The notes: generated from the letters alone by a model not told the origin. 35,452 nt of DNA from Candidatus Nitrosotalea bavarica (GCF_900167955.1 NZ_FUYK01000011.1:1-35452); one strand, 5' to 3'. Shown: positions 17,532-24,687, counted from the first letter of the stretch. Program-made: numbers and translations.

Positions 17532-17635
17532 GGTGTAAAATCAGTAAACGTTCTATAAAAACAACCCGAACTTTAATTTTTGAAATTCGTATAAAGAGAA
17601 AACATCAAAAGTGCCAATTCATCACAAGAATTCAA

Positions 17636-17773
17636 TTGAGTAAAGAAGAATGTCTAGAATGCATGTCCAAAAATACCGGTGAGTATATGGACCCAATTGA
17701 AAAGAGCGACGGCATGCACTACTATTTCCTATGTGAAGATTGCAAGCACGAGTGGGAAATAATAAGAAAATAA
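17636..17773 (+). CDS. 45-aa zinc-ribbon protein
   Basis: A TTG start at 17636 gives SKEECLECMSKNTGEYM..., with two CxxC knuckles (CLEC near the start and CEDC near the end), the second followed by KHEWEIIRK. This is the layout of a minimal zinc ribbon of the TFIIS/RpoM-like type. It lies among several similarly tiny zinc-binding genes. The product is too short to name. Confidence 0.65.
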   Translation: MSKEECLECMSKNTGEYMDPIEKSDGMHYYFLCEDCKHEWEIIRK

Positions 17774-17785
17774 AAAATCATTCCA

Positions 17786-17804
17786 AATAGAAATTGCTAA
17801 ATCA
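17786..17804 (+). promoter_or_regulatory. Shared promoter element, copy 1
   Basis: AATAGAAATTGCTAAATCA begins 41 nt before the ATG of the gene at 17827. The TTGCTAAAT part lies where a TATA box is expected for a leaderless transcript, and AGAAA sits at the BRE position. Copies 2 and 3 are at 19665 and 20067. Confidence 0.65.
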
Positions 17805-17826
17805 CCTATTCCAACTTGAAATAATA

Positions 17827-18024
17827 ATGGGTTTTGAAGGAATAGACAACCAGATTGAACGTTATACAAAGAAAATTAATGAAATCACTGAAAAACTCAA
17901 AGATCCTAATCTTAGCCAAGATGCAAGAAAGAAACTAGAATCTGAATTAACAATTGCCACCCAAGAAAGAACAAAATGGAAGATAAGAAAAAATAATCAG
18001 TTCACCACAAGGCACAAGGAATAA
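17827..18024 (+). CDS. 65-aa coiled-coil protein
   Basis: A charged, almost entirely helical protein: MGFEGIDNQIERYTKKINEI, then EKLKDPNLSQDARKKLESEL and a basic end. It probably forms a coiled coil or helical hairpin. The start is chosen from the shared promoter element 41 nt upstream; an upstream TTG at 17794 is inside the promoter. Function unknown. Confidence 0.75.
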   Translation: MGFEGIDNQIERYTKKINEITEKLKDPNLSQDARKKLESELTIATQERTKWKIRKNNQFTTRHKE

Positions 18025-18037
18025 AGATAAAATCAGA

Positions 18038-18187
18038 TTATATTTTAGAAGATTTTGTAACAGGTCTCATTCCGCCATGAATGTCATTTTTACATCCATC
18101 GCATACGTACTGATTAACAGAGCCTTTTCCATAATGACCGCATCTACAACTAGTACATGCGCACAATACTCTATCAAACACTTTCAT
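18038..18187 (-). CDS. 49-aa cysteine-rich zinc-binding protein
   Basis: The N-terminal CACTSCRCGHYGKG and the later CDGC make a compact Cys/His zinc site. The protein reads MKVFDRVLCACTSCRCGHYG and ends in basic residues. It is probably a small zinc-ribbon. It is transcribed toward the coiled-coil gene (17827), 13 nt from its stop. No family name can be given. Confidence 0.65.
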   Translation of the reverse strand: MKVFDRVLCACTSCRCGHYGKGSVNQYVCDGCKNDIHGGMRPVTKSSKI

Positions 18188-18538
18188 ACGTATTTTACAT
18201 CGTATTACGAATATTAATACCTGTTTTCAGTTCTTGTGCATTAATCTCTAAATCAAAGACTTTAGCATAACTATCTCCAAATTTATTTCAGATACCGCCA
18301 AGAATGATCGTTTAGTCAAATGACTTGACATTTAGCGATCAACAACGTTATGATCTTCAGGCATGGATAATGACAACATACGAAATGAAATCGATCATCT
18401 CAAAATAATAAAAAATAAAAAAAGATAATTTCAATGTACCAAAAAGTGTTCAACAAATGAACATTAAGTCCATCATGGTACAGATTATTGCAAAAAAATT
18501 CCATCGCACTTATGTTTGAATAAATAATATCATACATA
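18188..18538. other. 351-nt intergenic region
   Basis: This AT-rich gap contains the promoter of the minus-strand cysteine-rich gene and the promoter of the receiver-domain gene (ACTTATGTTT about 27 nt before 18539). A 21-codon open frame at 18363-18428 (MDNDNIRNEIDHLKI...) is helical and charged, but I cannot support it as a gene. Confidence 0.4.
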
Positions 18539-19135
18539 ATGCATAATTCCATAACAATAAGATTGCCAGATGCAATGATTCAGAGTATTGATGATATTTG
18601 TAAAAAGCAAGAAAGTACAAGACAAGAAATAATCAGAAGTGCATTATCAGTGATGTTACTTGATGAACATCGCATCTCAGAGTTTAACATTACAAAACAT
18701 TCCAAGACACCCAACATCTCAGAGTCTAATGAAATGCATACGCCAAAACAATTTTCTTTAGACAAAGTACACTCCAAGATTCATGCCATAGTCATAGAAG
18801 ATGATCCTGACATGAGAGATGTTTTCGCAGAAGTTCTTCAAATGCATAACATTACAGTCATTGGAACAGGATCAAACGGCAAAGAGGCTGCAGACTTGTA
18901 TGAGAAACTTCACCCAGACATCGTCTTCATGGATATAATCATGCCTACATATGATGGATTTCATGGAGTAGACGCAATCCGAAAGATGGACCCAGACGCA
19001 AAAATAATCATAGTGACAGGTGCTGTAATAGACTCAAAAAAGAATCCGCTTTCTAAAACAACTCAGCTTGTGGAAAAGCCTGTTGATATGAAAGGTATTA
19101 TGAATGCAGTAAACAAAATCATGATGGCAAGTTAA
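18539..19135 (+). CDS. Ribbon-helix-helix / response-regulator receiver fusion
   Basis: A 198-aa protein with two parts. Residues 1-45 are a CopG-like ribbon-helix-helix domain (NSITIRLPDAMIQSIDDICK, then a second helix). After a polar linker, residues 82-197 form a CheY-like receiver domain with acidic pocket E87/D88/D89, phosphoacceptor D132 in VFMDIIMP, T160 and K180. It probably regulates transcription in response to phosphorylation. No histidine kinase is in the window. The start follows ACTTATGTTT at about -27. Confidence 0.88.
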   Translation: MHNSITIRLPDAMIQSIDDICKKQESTRQEIIRSALSVMLLDEHRISEFNITKHSKTPNISESNEMHTPKQFSLDKVHSKIHAIVIEDDPDMRDVFAEVLQMHNITVIGTGSNGKEAADLYEKLHPDIVFMDIIMPTYDGFHGVDAIRKMDPDAKIIIVTGAVIDSKKNPLSKTTQLVEKPVDMKGIMNAVNKIMMAS

Positions 19136-19177
19136 CAGAAATTTAAGATACAAAATAAAATTTAGCATATTTCAGGC

Positions 19178-19210
19178 TATACCATTTTAGCACATACAAT
19201 ATATGGTATA
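19178..19210. promoter_or_regulatory. Inverted repeat flanking the TATA region of the 19227 gene
   Basis: TATACCAT (19178-19185) and ATGGTATA (19203-19210) are an 8-bp perfect inverted repeat with a 17-nt spacer. The TATA-like ACAATATATGG lies in and next to the right arm, about 26 nt before the ATG at 19227. A dimeric repressor bound here would block TBP. The regulator is unknown. Confidence 0.4.
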
Positions 19211-19226
19211 AAAAAACAGATAGAAT

Positions 19227-19511
19227 ATGGGCGACGGAATAGGCGGTCCCGTAATTAGTTGCTTGTCAGGAGATACTTTTGAGATGTCAGTCACCCATTT
19301 TCGCAAAGACAACAAGGAAGAATATGGCAAAGTTGAAAGAATTGTGATTGCCAAGGTTGACAATCCAGATGATCCACAATATGAGGAAAAAACAGTGTTT
19401 GATCTAGAACAGGCACTAAAGGGAAAATTTGTTACATGCAATGTGCAGTATAGAGACTCAAAAACGGATAGACTGATTTGTAATGTATTTGTTCAAAATC
19501 CTCCAGAATAA
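19227..19511 (+). CDS. 94-aa beta-rich hypothetical protein
   Basis: A soluble protein, MGDGIGGPVISCLSGDTFEM then VERIVIAKVDNPDDPQYEEK and a C-terminal FVTCNVQYRDSKTDRLICNV. Alternating hydrophobic residues suggest beta strands. Three cysteines are present but not in a metal-site pattern. The gene has its own promoter with an inverted repeat. No family is recognised. Confidence 0.68.
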   Translation: MGDGIGGPVISCLSGDTFEMSVTHFRKDNKEEYGKVERIVIAKVDNPDDPQYEEKTVFDLEQALKGKFVTCNVQYRDSKTDRLICNVFVQNPPE

Positions 19512-19664
19512 TCCATTGCAAACAAGCCAAGTAGAATAAAGTGACCTGTATCTCCAATCGGTCAAAGGATTGCCATACTAACATCATTCCGTTTGGAGGT
19601 CTACGGTCTGTAATATGACATATTTTATACAATAAATTGCTTACTAGATCACTTCTTTATCTCC

Positions 19665-19683
19665 AATAGAAATTGCTAAATCA
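19665..19683 (+). promoter_or_regulatory. Shared promoter element, copy 2
   Basis: AATAGAAATTGCTAAATCA, identical over 19 nt to copy 1, begins 41 nt before the ATG at 19706. The rest of the gap 19512-19664 shows no gene. Confidence 0.65.
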
Positions 19684-19705
19684 TTAAACTGAGTTCTTTG
19701 ATCTA

Positions 19706-19876
19706 ATGCAAAAAATATGTACTAAATGTGGAAATCCCTTTGAATGTGAAGAGCGTGACACTTGTTGGTGCTCTCAAGAACCATTGTTAAAAGAAAAAGA
19801 GATCAAATACGATAACTGTGTTTGCAAAAGATGTCTTGCTTTACAATATGGCAATCGTTTGATAGGAAATGATTAA
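19706..19876 (+). CDS. Cysteine-rich CWC-family protein, 56 aa
   Basis: The cysteine layout CTKCGNPFECEERDTCWCSQ, later CVCKRCLALQYGN, matches the cysteine-rich CWC family: CxxC, an isolated C, the CWC tripeptide, then C-x-C-x2-C. These proteins are thought to bind zinc; their role is unknown. The start is fixed by the shared promoter element 41 nt upstream. The ncRNA candidate begins 62 nt after its stop. Confidence 0.8.
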   Translation: MQKICTKCGNPFECEERDTCWCSQEPLLKEKEIKYDNCVCKRCLALQYGNRLIGND

Positions 19877-19937
19877 GGATCAGCATAGCAAAAATCCTTG
19901 TTTTAAAACCTATATAGTTTGATGACGTATATGGAGC

Positions 19938-20028
19938 GAACCGTTGCTGAAAAGTAAGGTTACGAAACGTTGCTGAAAATTATGTAATTGATAGGTCCGA
20001 CATGCGAAGGTTTGAGCAGCAACGGTTC
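19938..20028 (+). ncRNA. Candidate structured RNA with two competing 5' arms
   Basis: A TATA box TATATAG centred at about 19914 predicts a transcript start at about 19940, at the left arm GAACCGTTGCTG (19938-19949). The arm is perfectly complementary to CAGCAACGGTTC (20017-20028). A second near-copy of the left arm, GAAACGTTGCTG (19964-19975), lies in the loop and can pair with the same right arm with one mismatch. The segment is more GC-rich than its surroundings and has no meaningful reading frame. Small internal hairpins (GTAAGGTTAC, AATTATGTAATT) are possible. Confidence 0.5.
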
Positions 20029-20066
20029 AGATGTTATCAAAATACAAATCTTGGTCATTTTTCATT

Positions 20067-20085
20067 AATAGAAATTGCTAAATTA
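20067..20085 (+). promoter_or_regulatory. Shared promoter element, copy 3
   Basis: AATAGAAATTGCTAAATTA differs from the other copies at one position and begins 42 nt before the TTG at 20109. It lies 38 nt after the ncRNA candidate. Confidence 0.62.
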
Positions 20086-20108
20086 TTGAAGTAATCCAAG
20101 ATGGTGAA

Positions 20109-20306
20109 TTGGAAATTAGATCATTATCTACTATATCTGTAATTATGTTTGGTCTTTCAGTATTATCGTTCATAATCATGCGTAGCTATCAATCACATAT
20201 TGCGGGATGGGGAGCAGTGGTTTTTGGTTTTATTGCCATCACAACTATGATAATTGGCGGATTACGAAAATTAAGAGACAGTAAAATTACCAAATCTCAG
20301 AACTGA
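20109..20306 (+). CDS. Two-span membrane protein, 65 aa
   Basis: Two hydrophobic helices (ISVIMFGLSVLSFIIM and GWGAVVFGFIAITTMIIGGL) with a short polar loop and a basic tail (RKLRDSKITKSQN). The TTG at 20109 is 42 nt after the start of promoter copy 3, matching the 41-nt spacing of the other two genes. The ATG at 20101 is out of frame and stops after 13 codons. No family is recognised. Confidence 0.66.
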   Translation: MEIRSLSTISVIMFGLSVLSFIIMRSYQSHIAGWGAVVFGFIAITTMIIGGLRKLRDSKITKSQN

Positions 20307-20389
20307 TAAAAAAGAACAACACTGTTTTATGTATCAAGGGATTCAAATAGTATATTGAAAAAACACGGTCATGGATCAAGTGTGCAATA

Positions 20390-20806
20390 ATGGGATTATT
20401 TGGTAGTAAAAAAAATGAATTTTGCACAATTTGCAAAAAGGAGGTTTCCAGTACGAGTAAACCCAAAAAGGAGTGGGATGTAAAAGGCCAACTATGTGCA
20501 AATTGTTATGTCGAGTTTATGAAAAAGCCTCATGAGAAAAAAAAGAATCCCGATGATAAATGTGTCTTGTGTGGTGCAGAACCAGGAGGACTATATCTAT
20601 GGAAGCCAAAAAAACAATGGAATGTAAAAGGATGGCTTTGTGAGCCTTGTTACAATGAAAAAGAAAAAACAGACAATGAATTGAAAAAAAATTGTGTGTT
20701 ATGTAATGCAAAACTTGGTTTTATTGCCCGTCATGCAAAAAAAGAATGGAATGTGGAAGGATATCTGTGCAAAAATTGCTGGAATCTTCAAGAATCAAAG
20801 ACTTGA
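20390..20806 (+). CDS. Triple zinc-ribbon repeat protein
   Basis: The 138-aa protein is three tandem copies of one about 45-residue zinc-binding unit. Each has CxxC, a basic-aromatic segment KKxWxVxGxLC, and a second CxxC: FCTICKK...GQLCANC, KCVLCGA...GWLCEPC, NCVLCNA...GYLCKNC. It is probably a binding platform for nucleic acid or protein. It begins MGLFGSKK, resembling the C2H2 protein at 10316 (MGLFKKK). Confidence 0.82.
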   Translation: MGLFGSKKNEFCTICKKEVSSTSKPKKEWDVKGQLCANCYVEFMKKPHEKKKNPDDKCVLCGAEPGGLYLWKPKKQWNVKGWLCEPCYNEKEKTDNELKKNCVLCNAKLGFIARHAKKEWNVEGYLCKNCWNLQESKT

Positions 20807-20903
20807 GAAAAAATTTTGCTCATCAAAGAACTAACTATAAGACCTTTGTTCAAGTGATGAGGATTAGTTAAATTCCAGTAAAATAGAGAAATATCAGAAT
20901 ATA

Positions 20904-21395
20904 ATGAATATTATAAAAATATCGATGTTAATCGTAGCTGCTGTTGCCATCGTTGCAATTGTTGTATCCATAGATCCTTTCAAGCCCGCAAGTACCAATG
21001 GGATAATCAGATTGAGTGTAACGGCTCAAACAACTCCAGACGACATAAAGCTTCACACAGAACAAGATGTCACAGATATTGACCAAGATACTACAGTTTT
21101 GGACAATTCAACATTAGATAAAATTCCGGTATTAAAAGACGCAATTGATCAAGCATTTAGTAGATTTGTTCCTCCTCCTTTTCATGGCAGACATACTTTT
21201 GAGACTAGGATTACCCAAGATGATGCAAGTGCAATCATTCAGCTAGGTGGAGCCAAAGTAAATCAATTACCAGAGACACAATTTAATAATGAAAATTTTG
21301 GAGTAAATTTCAATGATAATACATCCGTTATGGAGTTTAAGCTAAATAATTTCTATTATTATGTTACCGTAGAACAACTCACCCCATCATCATGA
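20904..21395 (+). CDS. Membrane-anchored extracytoplasmic protein, 163 aa
   Basis: An N-terminal membrane anchor (IIKISMLIVAAVAIVAIVVS) precedes a Thr/Asp-rich extracytoplasmic domain with mixed beta features (HTFETRITQDDASAIIQLGG, and FKLNNFYYYVTVEQL near the end). The promoter AGTAAAATA is about 23 nt upstream. It is convergent with the next gene, with 4 nt between the stops. Function unknown. Confidence 0.72.
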   Translation: MNIIKISMLIVAAVAIVAIVVSIDPFKPASTNGIIRLSVTAQTTPDDIKLHTEQDVTDIDQDTTVLDNSTLDKIPVLKDAIDQAFSRFVPPPFHGRHTFETRITQDDASAIIQLGGAKVNQLPETQFNNENFGVNFNDNTSVMEFKLNNFYYYVTVEQLTPSS

Positions 21396-21399
21396 TTGT

Positions 21400-21624
21400 T
21401 TAATCTCCTTTTTTTCCCTTGAATAATTGTGCCATGTCAGCTAAAAGGTACATAAATCCTATCGCAAACATCGTACATGCAATCATCAATAATGGAAAAC
21501 CAATCAAATCAGTTTGAGAGTAATTTTCCAAATTGGCACTATTTAGATAATTCCATGATTCGTAAAGTCCAACTATTCCAATTATAATCAGAACAATTTC
21601 AAACAGCATTGATTTTGCTGTCAT
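21400..21624 (-). CDS. Two-span membrane protein, about 74 aa
   Basis: Two hydrophobic segments, SMLFEIVLIIIGIVGLYESW and FPLLMIACTMFAIGFMYLLA, are separated by an Asn/Ser-rich loop and end in a basic tail (KGKKGD). The ATG at 21624 is preferred over a TTG at 21630. No family is recognised. Confidence 0.66.
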   Translation of the reverse strand: MTAKSMLFEIVLIIIGIVGLYESWNYLNSANLENYSQTDLIGFPLLMIACTMFAIGFMYLLADMAQLFKGKKGD

Positions 21625-21741
21625 GGTCAAAATATTCCTCTTTCTTTCAAGTCCACAATCTGTTCGCCTACCGACCTATATTGACATTCTCGGTTTAGTG
21701 CGGCAAAATCTTTTTACATAGCAATAACAATCTAATGCACC

Positions 21742-22044
21742 TTGTCACTAGACAATAATACCATAATTAGAGAAATAGAAGACTACGTAGCAAATTTTGG
21801 TGGAAATTTTCCTGACTGGTATGTAGGTATAGCGTCAAATCCTAAAAACAGATTATTCCAAGACCACAATGTTAATGTGGAAAATGATTCATGGATACAT
21901 AAACTAGCAAGATCGTTAAATGATGTAAGGGCAATAGAAGATCATTTTCATAATGTAAGACATGCAGATGGTGCAGGTAGAGGTGGAGACAATACTACTG
22001 TTTACATTTATGCCTATAGAAAAACAAAAAACACTAGAGAATAA
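21742..22044 (+). CDS. GIY-YIG-like small nuclease-fold protein
   Basis: A 100-aa protein with DWYVGIASNPKNRLFQDHNV, the spacing expected of the GIY-YIG core (Y-x-G, then R and H). A downstream acidic helix VRAIEDHFHN could hold the catalytic Glu. The tail has HADGAGRGGDNTTVYIYAY. This fold occurs in nucleases and some mobile-element proteins. Activity is inferred. The TTG start at 21742 has TTTTTACATA about 27 nt upstream. Confidence 0.62.
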   Translation: MSLDNNTIIREIEDYVANFGGNFPDWYVGIASNPKNRLFQDHNVNVENDSWIHKLARSLNDVRAIEDHFHNVRHADGAGRGGDNTTVYIYAYRKTKNTRE

Positions 22045-22118
22045 CGGCACTTTTTATAATCACATTTCCCGCGGTGGGGGATTTGTTGCAAAGTTCTTAT
22101 TAATTCCAAAATATATGA

Positions 22119-22361
22119 TTGTGTAATTTGCCCATCTTTTCTGGAAACAATAAAACACGAAAAAGACTCACACGTCCTACAAAAATACAAGTTGCACGAA
22201 GTCAAAATTTCATGTGCGATGGTTGTAAAAGACAGATAACAAGTGATGACGCCTATGACATTCATCATAAGGATGGAGATTCCTCAAACTATAACATTAC
22301 AAATCTAAAGGTAGTACACGTTAAATGCCACGGAAGAATCAATAACAAAAAGAAAAAGTAA
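22119..22361 (+). CDS. Small HNH endonuclease-like protein
   Basis: A basic N-terminus (TRKRLTRPTKIQVARSQ) leads into an HNH core: MCDGCKRQITSDDAYDIHHK, a DGDSSNYNITNL segment, and VVHVKCHGRI. The Cys pair, the HH of the beta hairpin, the Asn and the final CH match the zinc-braced HNH motif of McrA/HNH families. Starts are TTG at 22119 or, in frame, TTG at 22128; TATA spacing slightly favours 22128. Only 74 nt separate it from the GIY-YIG-like gene. Confidence 0.78.
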   Translation: MCNLPIFSGNNKTRKRLTRPTKIQVARSQNFMCDGCKRQITSDDAYDIHHKDGDSSNYNITNLKVVHVKCHGRINNKKKK

Positions 22362-22461
22362 AAAATATGAATCTCGGCAATTTCCTAAAGTGGTTGAATT
22401 GAATGATGATTATAAAATGATTTAGAAGTAAGTTTTAAATTAAATTTCTTTGGTTGATGAA

Positions 22462-22749
22462 TCAACTCATCATAAATTTGAAAAAATTGGCTTTGAATTC
22501 ATCCATATTTTCTAGCTTGTCAGTTTCCAAACTTATTGCGTCTAAAACGTCATTGTAATTTCCTTCGTATACCTCTTTCATCACAGTTTTCAAGTATTCT
22601 TGATGATCTACGCATTCATGAATTCCACAGCCATAGCGTGCATTAAGTTTAGCCAGTACCAAATTATAGCTAGTATTTCCTTGTTTCATCAAAGCCACTT
22701 CTATACAGGTCATAAAGGCAATTCTATTATCTTCATCAACAGAAACCAT
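22462..22749 (-). CDS. 95-aa hypothetical protein
   Basis: A soluble, helical, acidic protein: MVSVDEDNRIAFMTCIEVAL, then VLAKLNARYGCGIHECVDHQ and a charged C-terminal helix. The ATG at 22749 is preferred over a GTG at 22764 because ATTATAAGA lies about 26 nt upstream, predicting a leaderless start exactly there. The family is unknown. Confidence 0.68.
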   Translation of the reverse strand: MVSVDEDNRIAFMTCIEVALMKQGNTSYNLVLAKLNARYGCGIHECVDHQEYLKTVMKEVYEGNYNDVLDAISLETDKLENMDEFKANFFKFMMS

Positions 22750-22847
22750 CGAGAATAGAGTCACCTCATATCTTATAATGATTTATTGTATTTCCAACAA
22801 ATCATAACGTTCCATATCATGAACCTGATAACTATTTGTTTACTATG

Positions 22848-23033
22848 TTAGTATGATTGTGAACCCTGTGCAATTTTGTAAACATATACTACAGTTAGAA
22901 CAATTATAGTTGAAATTACAAAACTAACACTTGGAATAGAGATCAGAGTTGGCATCATGCCAGATCGTCTCTCGATGAATCTATTCAAGATGACGGATAC
23001 ATGAGTTATTGGTCCAAAGCGAAACAATTTCAT
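22848..23033 (-). CDS. Single-span membrane protein, 61 aa
   Basis: MKLFRFGPITHVSVILNRFI leads to a C-terminal membrane helix (SFVISTIIVLTVVYVY) and a short tail. The ATG at 23033 has TATATATAT about 24 nt upstream. An upstream alternative (TTG 23087 or ATG 23081), also preceded by a TATA-like box, would add 16-18 hydrophobic residues. Function unknown. Confidence 0.5.
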   Translation of the reverse strand: MKLFRFGPITHVSVILNRFIERRSGMMPTLISIPSVSFVISTIIVLTVVYVYKIAQGSQSY

Positions 23034-23224
23034 ACATATACTAACAAACAAGATATATATATTCATTAGGATCCTAATCATTAGCAAACTAATGAAATTA
23101 GTCGCGTTTTAATTATAAGACAGTCTTGCTACATCTCCAGTTGCCTATGCTCAGAAATAATGGTTGATCAACCTACAAGGTAATAGTATCTACTTTGGAG
23201 AGTAAATAGGAGAAGGACTGAAGG

Positions 23225-23410
23225 TTATTTTTCTGATTCTTCAAACTGCTCATCTTGTTCGTAGTTTTCTTTTAGTTCAAGCTGATGTGCTTCTTCGTTC
23301 ATCTCTTCTTGTTCAGTCTTTTTTCCAGATTCCTGATATGTGCTAATGTCATCAGAAGATGACTTGGTCAAAGTCCACGATTTTAGTTTTGCAATTATTT
23401 GTTTTAACAT
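23225..23410 (-). CDS. 61-aa acidic hypothetical protein
   Basis: A basic amphipathic start (MLKQIIAKLKSWTLTKSSSD) and a strongly acidic Glu/Gln-rich C-terminal half (EEMNEEAHQLELKENYEQDE). Likely partly disordered. A CCTATATAG box centred about 26 nt upstream supports the leaderless ATG at 23410. Confidence 0.62.
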   Translation of the reverse strand: MLKQIIAKLKSWTLTKSSSDDISTYQESGKKTEQEEMNEEAHQLELKENYEQDEQFEESEK

Positions 23411-23527
23411 GCAACACCAAAGTCAAGAACGCTATATAGGTTAAAAGGAAAATTATCAATCTCAATCCATGGTTTAACAGATCTTAAAGTTTTAAGACAA
23501 TAGCATGTTTTTTGACTTGTAATGTAA

Positions 23528-23752
23528 TTATTTTGTCCAATCTTTCTTTTTACCAAATTCTATTAACAAATACATGATTTCATCATAGGAATTTTGAGTT
23601 ATCAGCTCACGCTCTATTATCTGAAAAAGTATAGATTCCAATCTCACATGTTTACCTTCAATCATATTTGTCAAGTCGTTGATTGCCTGTTTGATATCAC
23701 CCAATTCCTCCTTGTTTGTATTTCCTGATGAATTCATAGAAGGCCATATCAT
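23528..23752 (-). CDS. 74-aa helical hypothetical protein
   Basis: A soluble helical protein: after a Ser/Asn-rich start come EELGDIKQAINDLTNMIEGK and VRLESILFQIIERELITQNS. The ATG at 23752 has CGTAAAAGT about 26 nt upstream, so it is preferred over the internal ATG at 23737. No recognisable domain. Confidence 0.62.
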   Translation of the reverse strand: MIWPSMNSSGNTNKEELGDIKQAINDLTNMIEGKHVRLESILFQIIERELITQNSYDEIMYLLIEFGKKKDWTK

Positions 23753-23918
23753 TTCTCTTCAGCATACTAGACCGTAACTTTTACGACAACAATATGTATT
23801 ACCTAACAAATCTGTGGGATCTATTTTTATTCGCAGTCAACAAAAAGGTTACTCCCTTTTCACGAAGGAACACATCATCATCGTAAAACTTTAAGATCAA
23901 TTAAGACCGTATTATAAT

Positions 23919-24056
23919 ATGGATAGTAAGGAAAAGGAATTCAAGTGTAAGGAATGTGGTATGATATTCAATGATCGTATACATTTCGAGAGGCATACCC
24001 AAGTACATAAGACAAAACATAGTGGATTTGTACAAAAATGGTACTGGGAAAACTAA
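23919..24056 (+). CDS. Single C2H2 zinc-finger protein, 45 aa
   Basis: MDSKEKEFKCKECGMIFNDR continues as one C2H2 finger with C-x2-C-x12-H-x4-H, followed by a Lys/Trp-rich tail (HKTKHSGFVQKWYWEN). The finger core CKECG is shared with the gene at 10316. CTTTAAGAT about 26 nt upstream supports a leaderless ATG at 23919. The overlapping minus-strand open frame at 23901-24098 is its shadow. Confidence 0.82.
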   Translation: MDSKEKEFKCKECGMIFNDRIHFERHTQVHKTKHSGFVQKWYWEN

Positions 24057-24114
24057 GCCCATTTGAAATAATATAAAATTACTCTTATATGACAACATTA
24101 TGTAGAATAATTTA

Positions 24115-24297
24115 ATGAAAATACCGCTTGGACTTGTAATTTTAATTGGGTGCCTCTTAATTGGAGTCTACGTAATGGCAGATTATCTCCTACCAAGTGT
24201 GATTTGCAAAATTATTCCTCGTACCAGTGTTAAATCATACATGGGGCAATACAATTCACAGGTGTTAAGTGACATATGTTCTGCAATAACTAAATAA
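24115..24297 (+). CDS. 60-aa membrane-anchored protein
   Basis: An N-terminal hydrophobic helix (IPLGLVILIGCLLIGVYVMA) is followed by a short polar domain with two cysteines (VICKIIPRTSVKSYMGQYN, then DIC). It is probably an anchored or exported small protein. CTTATATGA about 27 nt before the ATG supports the start. No family is recognised. Confidence 0.65.
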   Translation: MKIPLGLVILIGCLLIGVYVMADYLLPSVICKIIPRTSVKSYMGQYNSQVLSDICSAITK

Positions 24298-24432
24298 CTT
24301 TAACTCAAAAAATACATTGCAAGAATAGACATATCAATAAAACAACATCTCACACAAATTGTTTGTCTTGATTAGGCTATACATTTTTGTCCCCAACATA
24401 ACCAGTAAAAAATGAAAAAAGATGGGATTCAG

Positions 24433-24687
24433 CTAAGGTTGCTTATAGTTACCGCTCAGATATGCACCACTAGCATAATCAGAAGCAGGTGTAGTGGAAT
24501 TGCTATTTGTACAGCCTGTCTGAAATGAATAGCAATTATGTGAATCAGTAACCATGTGCGCACCATTGCTGTTTCCGACATAAGTACCTGGAGGTGCTCC
24601 TCCGCCTGCTGAGGCCATTGCGATCATGATTACACATGCGCCTCCGAAACAACTTGCCAAGATGATTACGAGTTCTCTTGAAACCAT
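24433..24687 (-). CDS. 84-aa membrane-anchored exported protein
   Basis: A membrane anchor or signal peptide (ELVIILASCFGGACVIMIAM) is followed by a Gly/Ser/Asn/Tyr-rich extracytoplasmic tail with GGGAPPGTYVGNSNG and a Cys pair (NCYSFQTGC). It is probably surface-exposed. An AT-rich TATA-like element (TTAAATAAAAT) lies about 25 nt upstream, preceded by a 16-bp palindrome, so it may be regulated. Confidence 0.72.
   Translation of the reverse strand: MVSRELVIILASCFGGACVIMIAMASAGGGAPPGTYVGNSNGAHMVTDSHNCYSFQTGCTNSNSTTPASDYASGAYLSGNYKQP

Noticed and set aside
19919-19976. C/D-box sRNA: TGATGA near 19920 and CTGA at 19947 and 19973
   Set aside because: No acceptable C' box between the CTGA motifs, guide spacing of 21-22 nt instead of about 12, and the C box lies between the TATA box and the predicted transcript start.
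23901-24098. 65-aa minus-strand open frame
   Set aside because: It is the antisense shadow of the C2H2 finger gene at 23919-24056, which has a clear zinc-finger motif and promoter.
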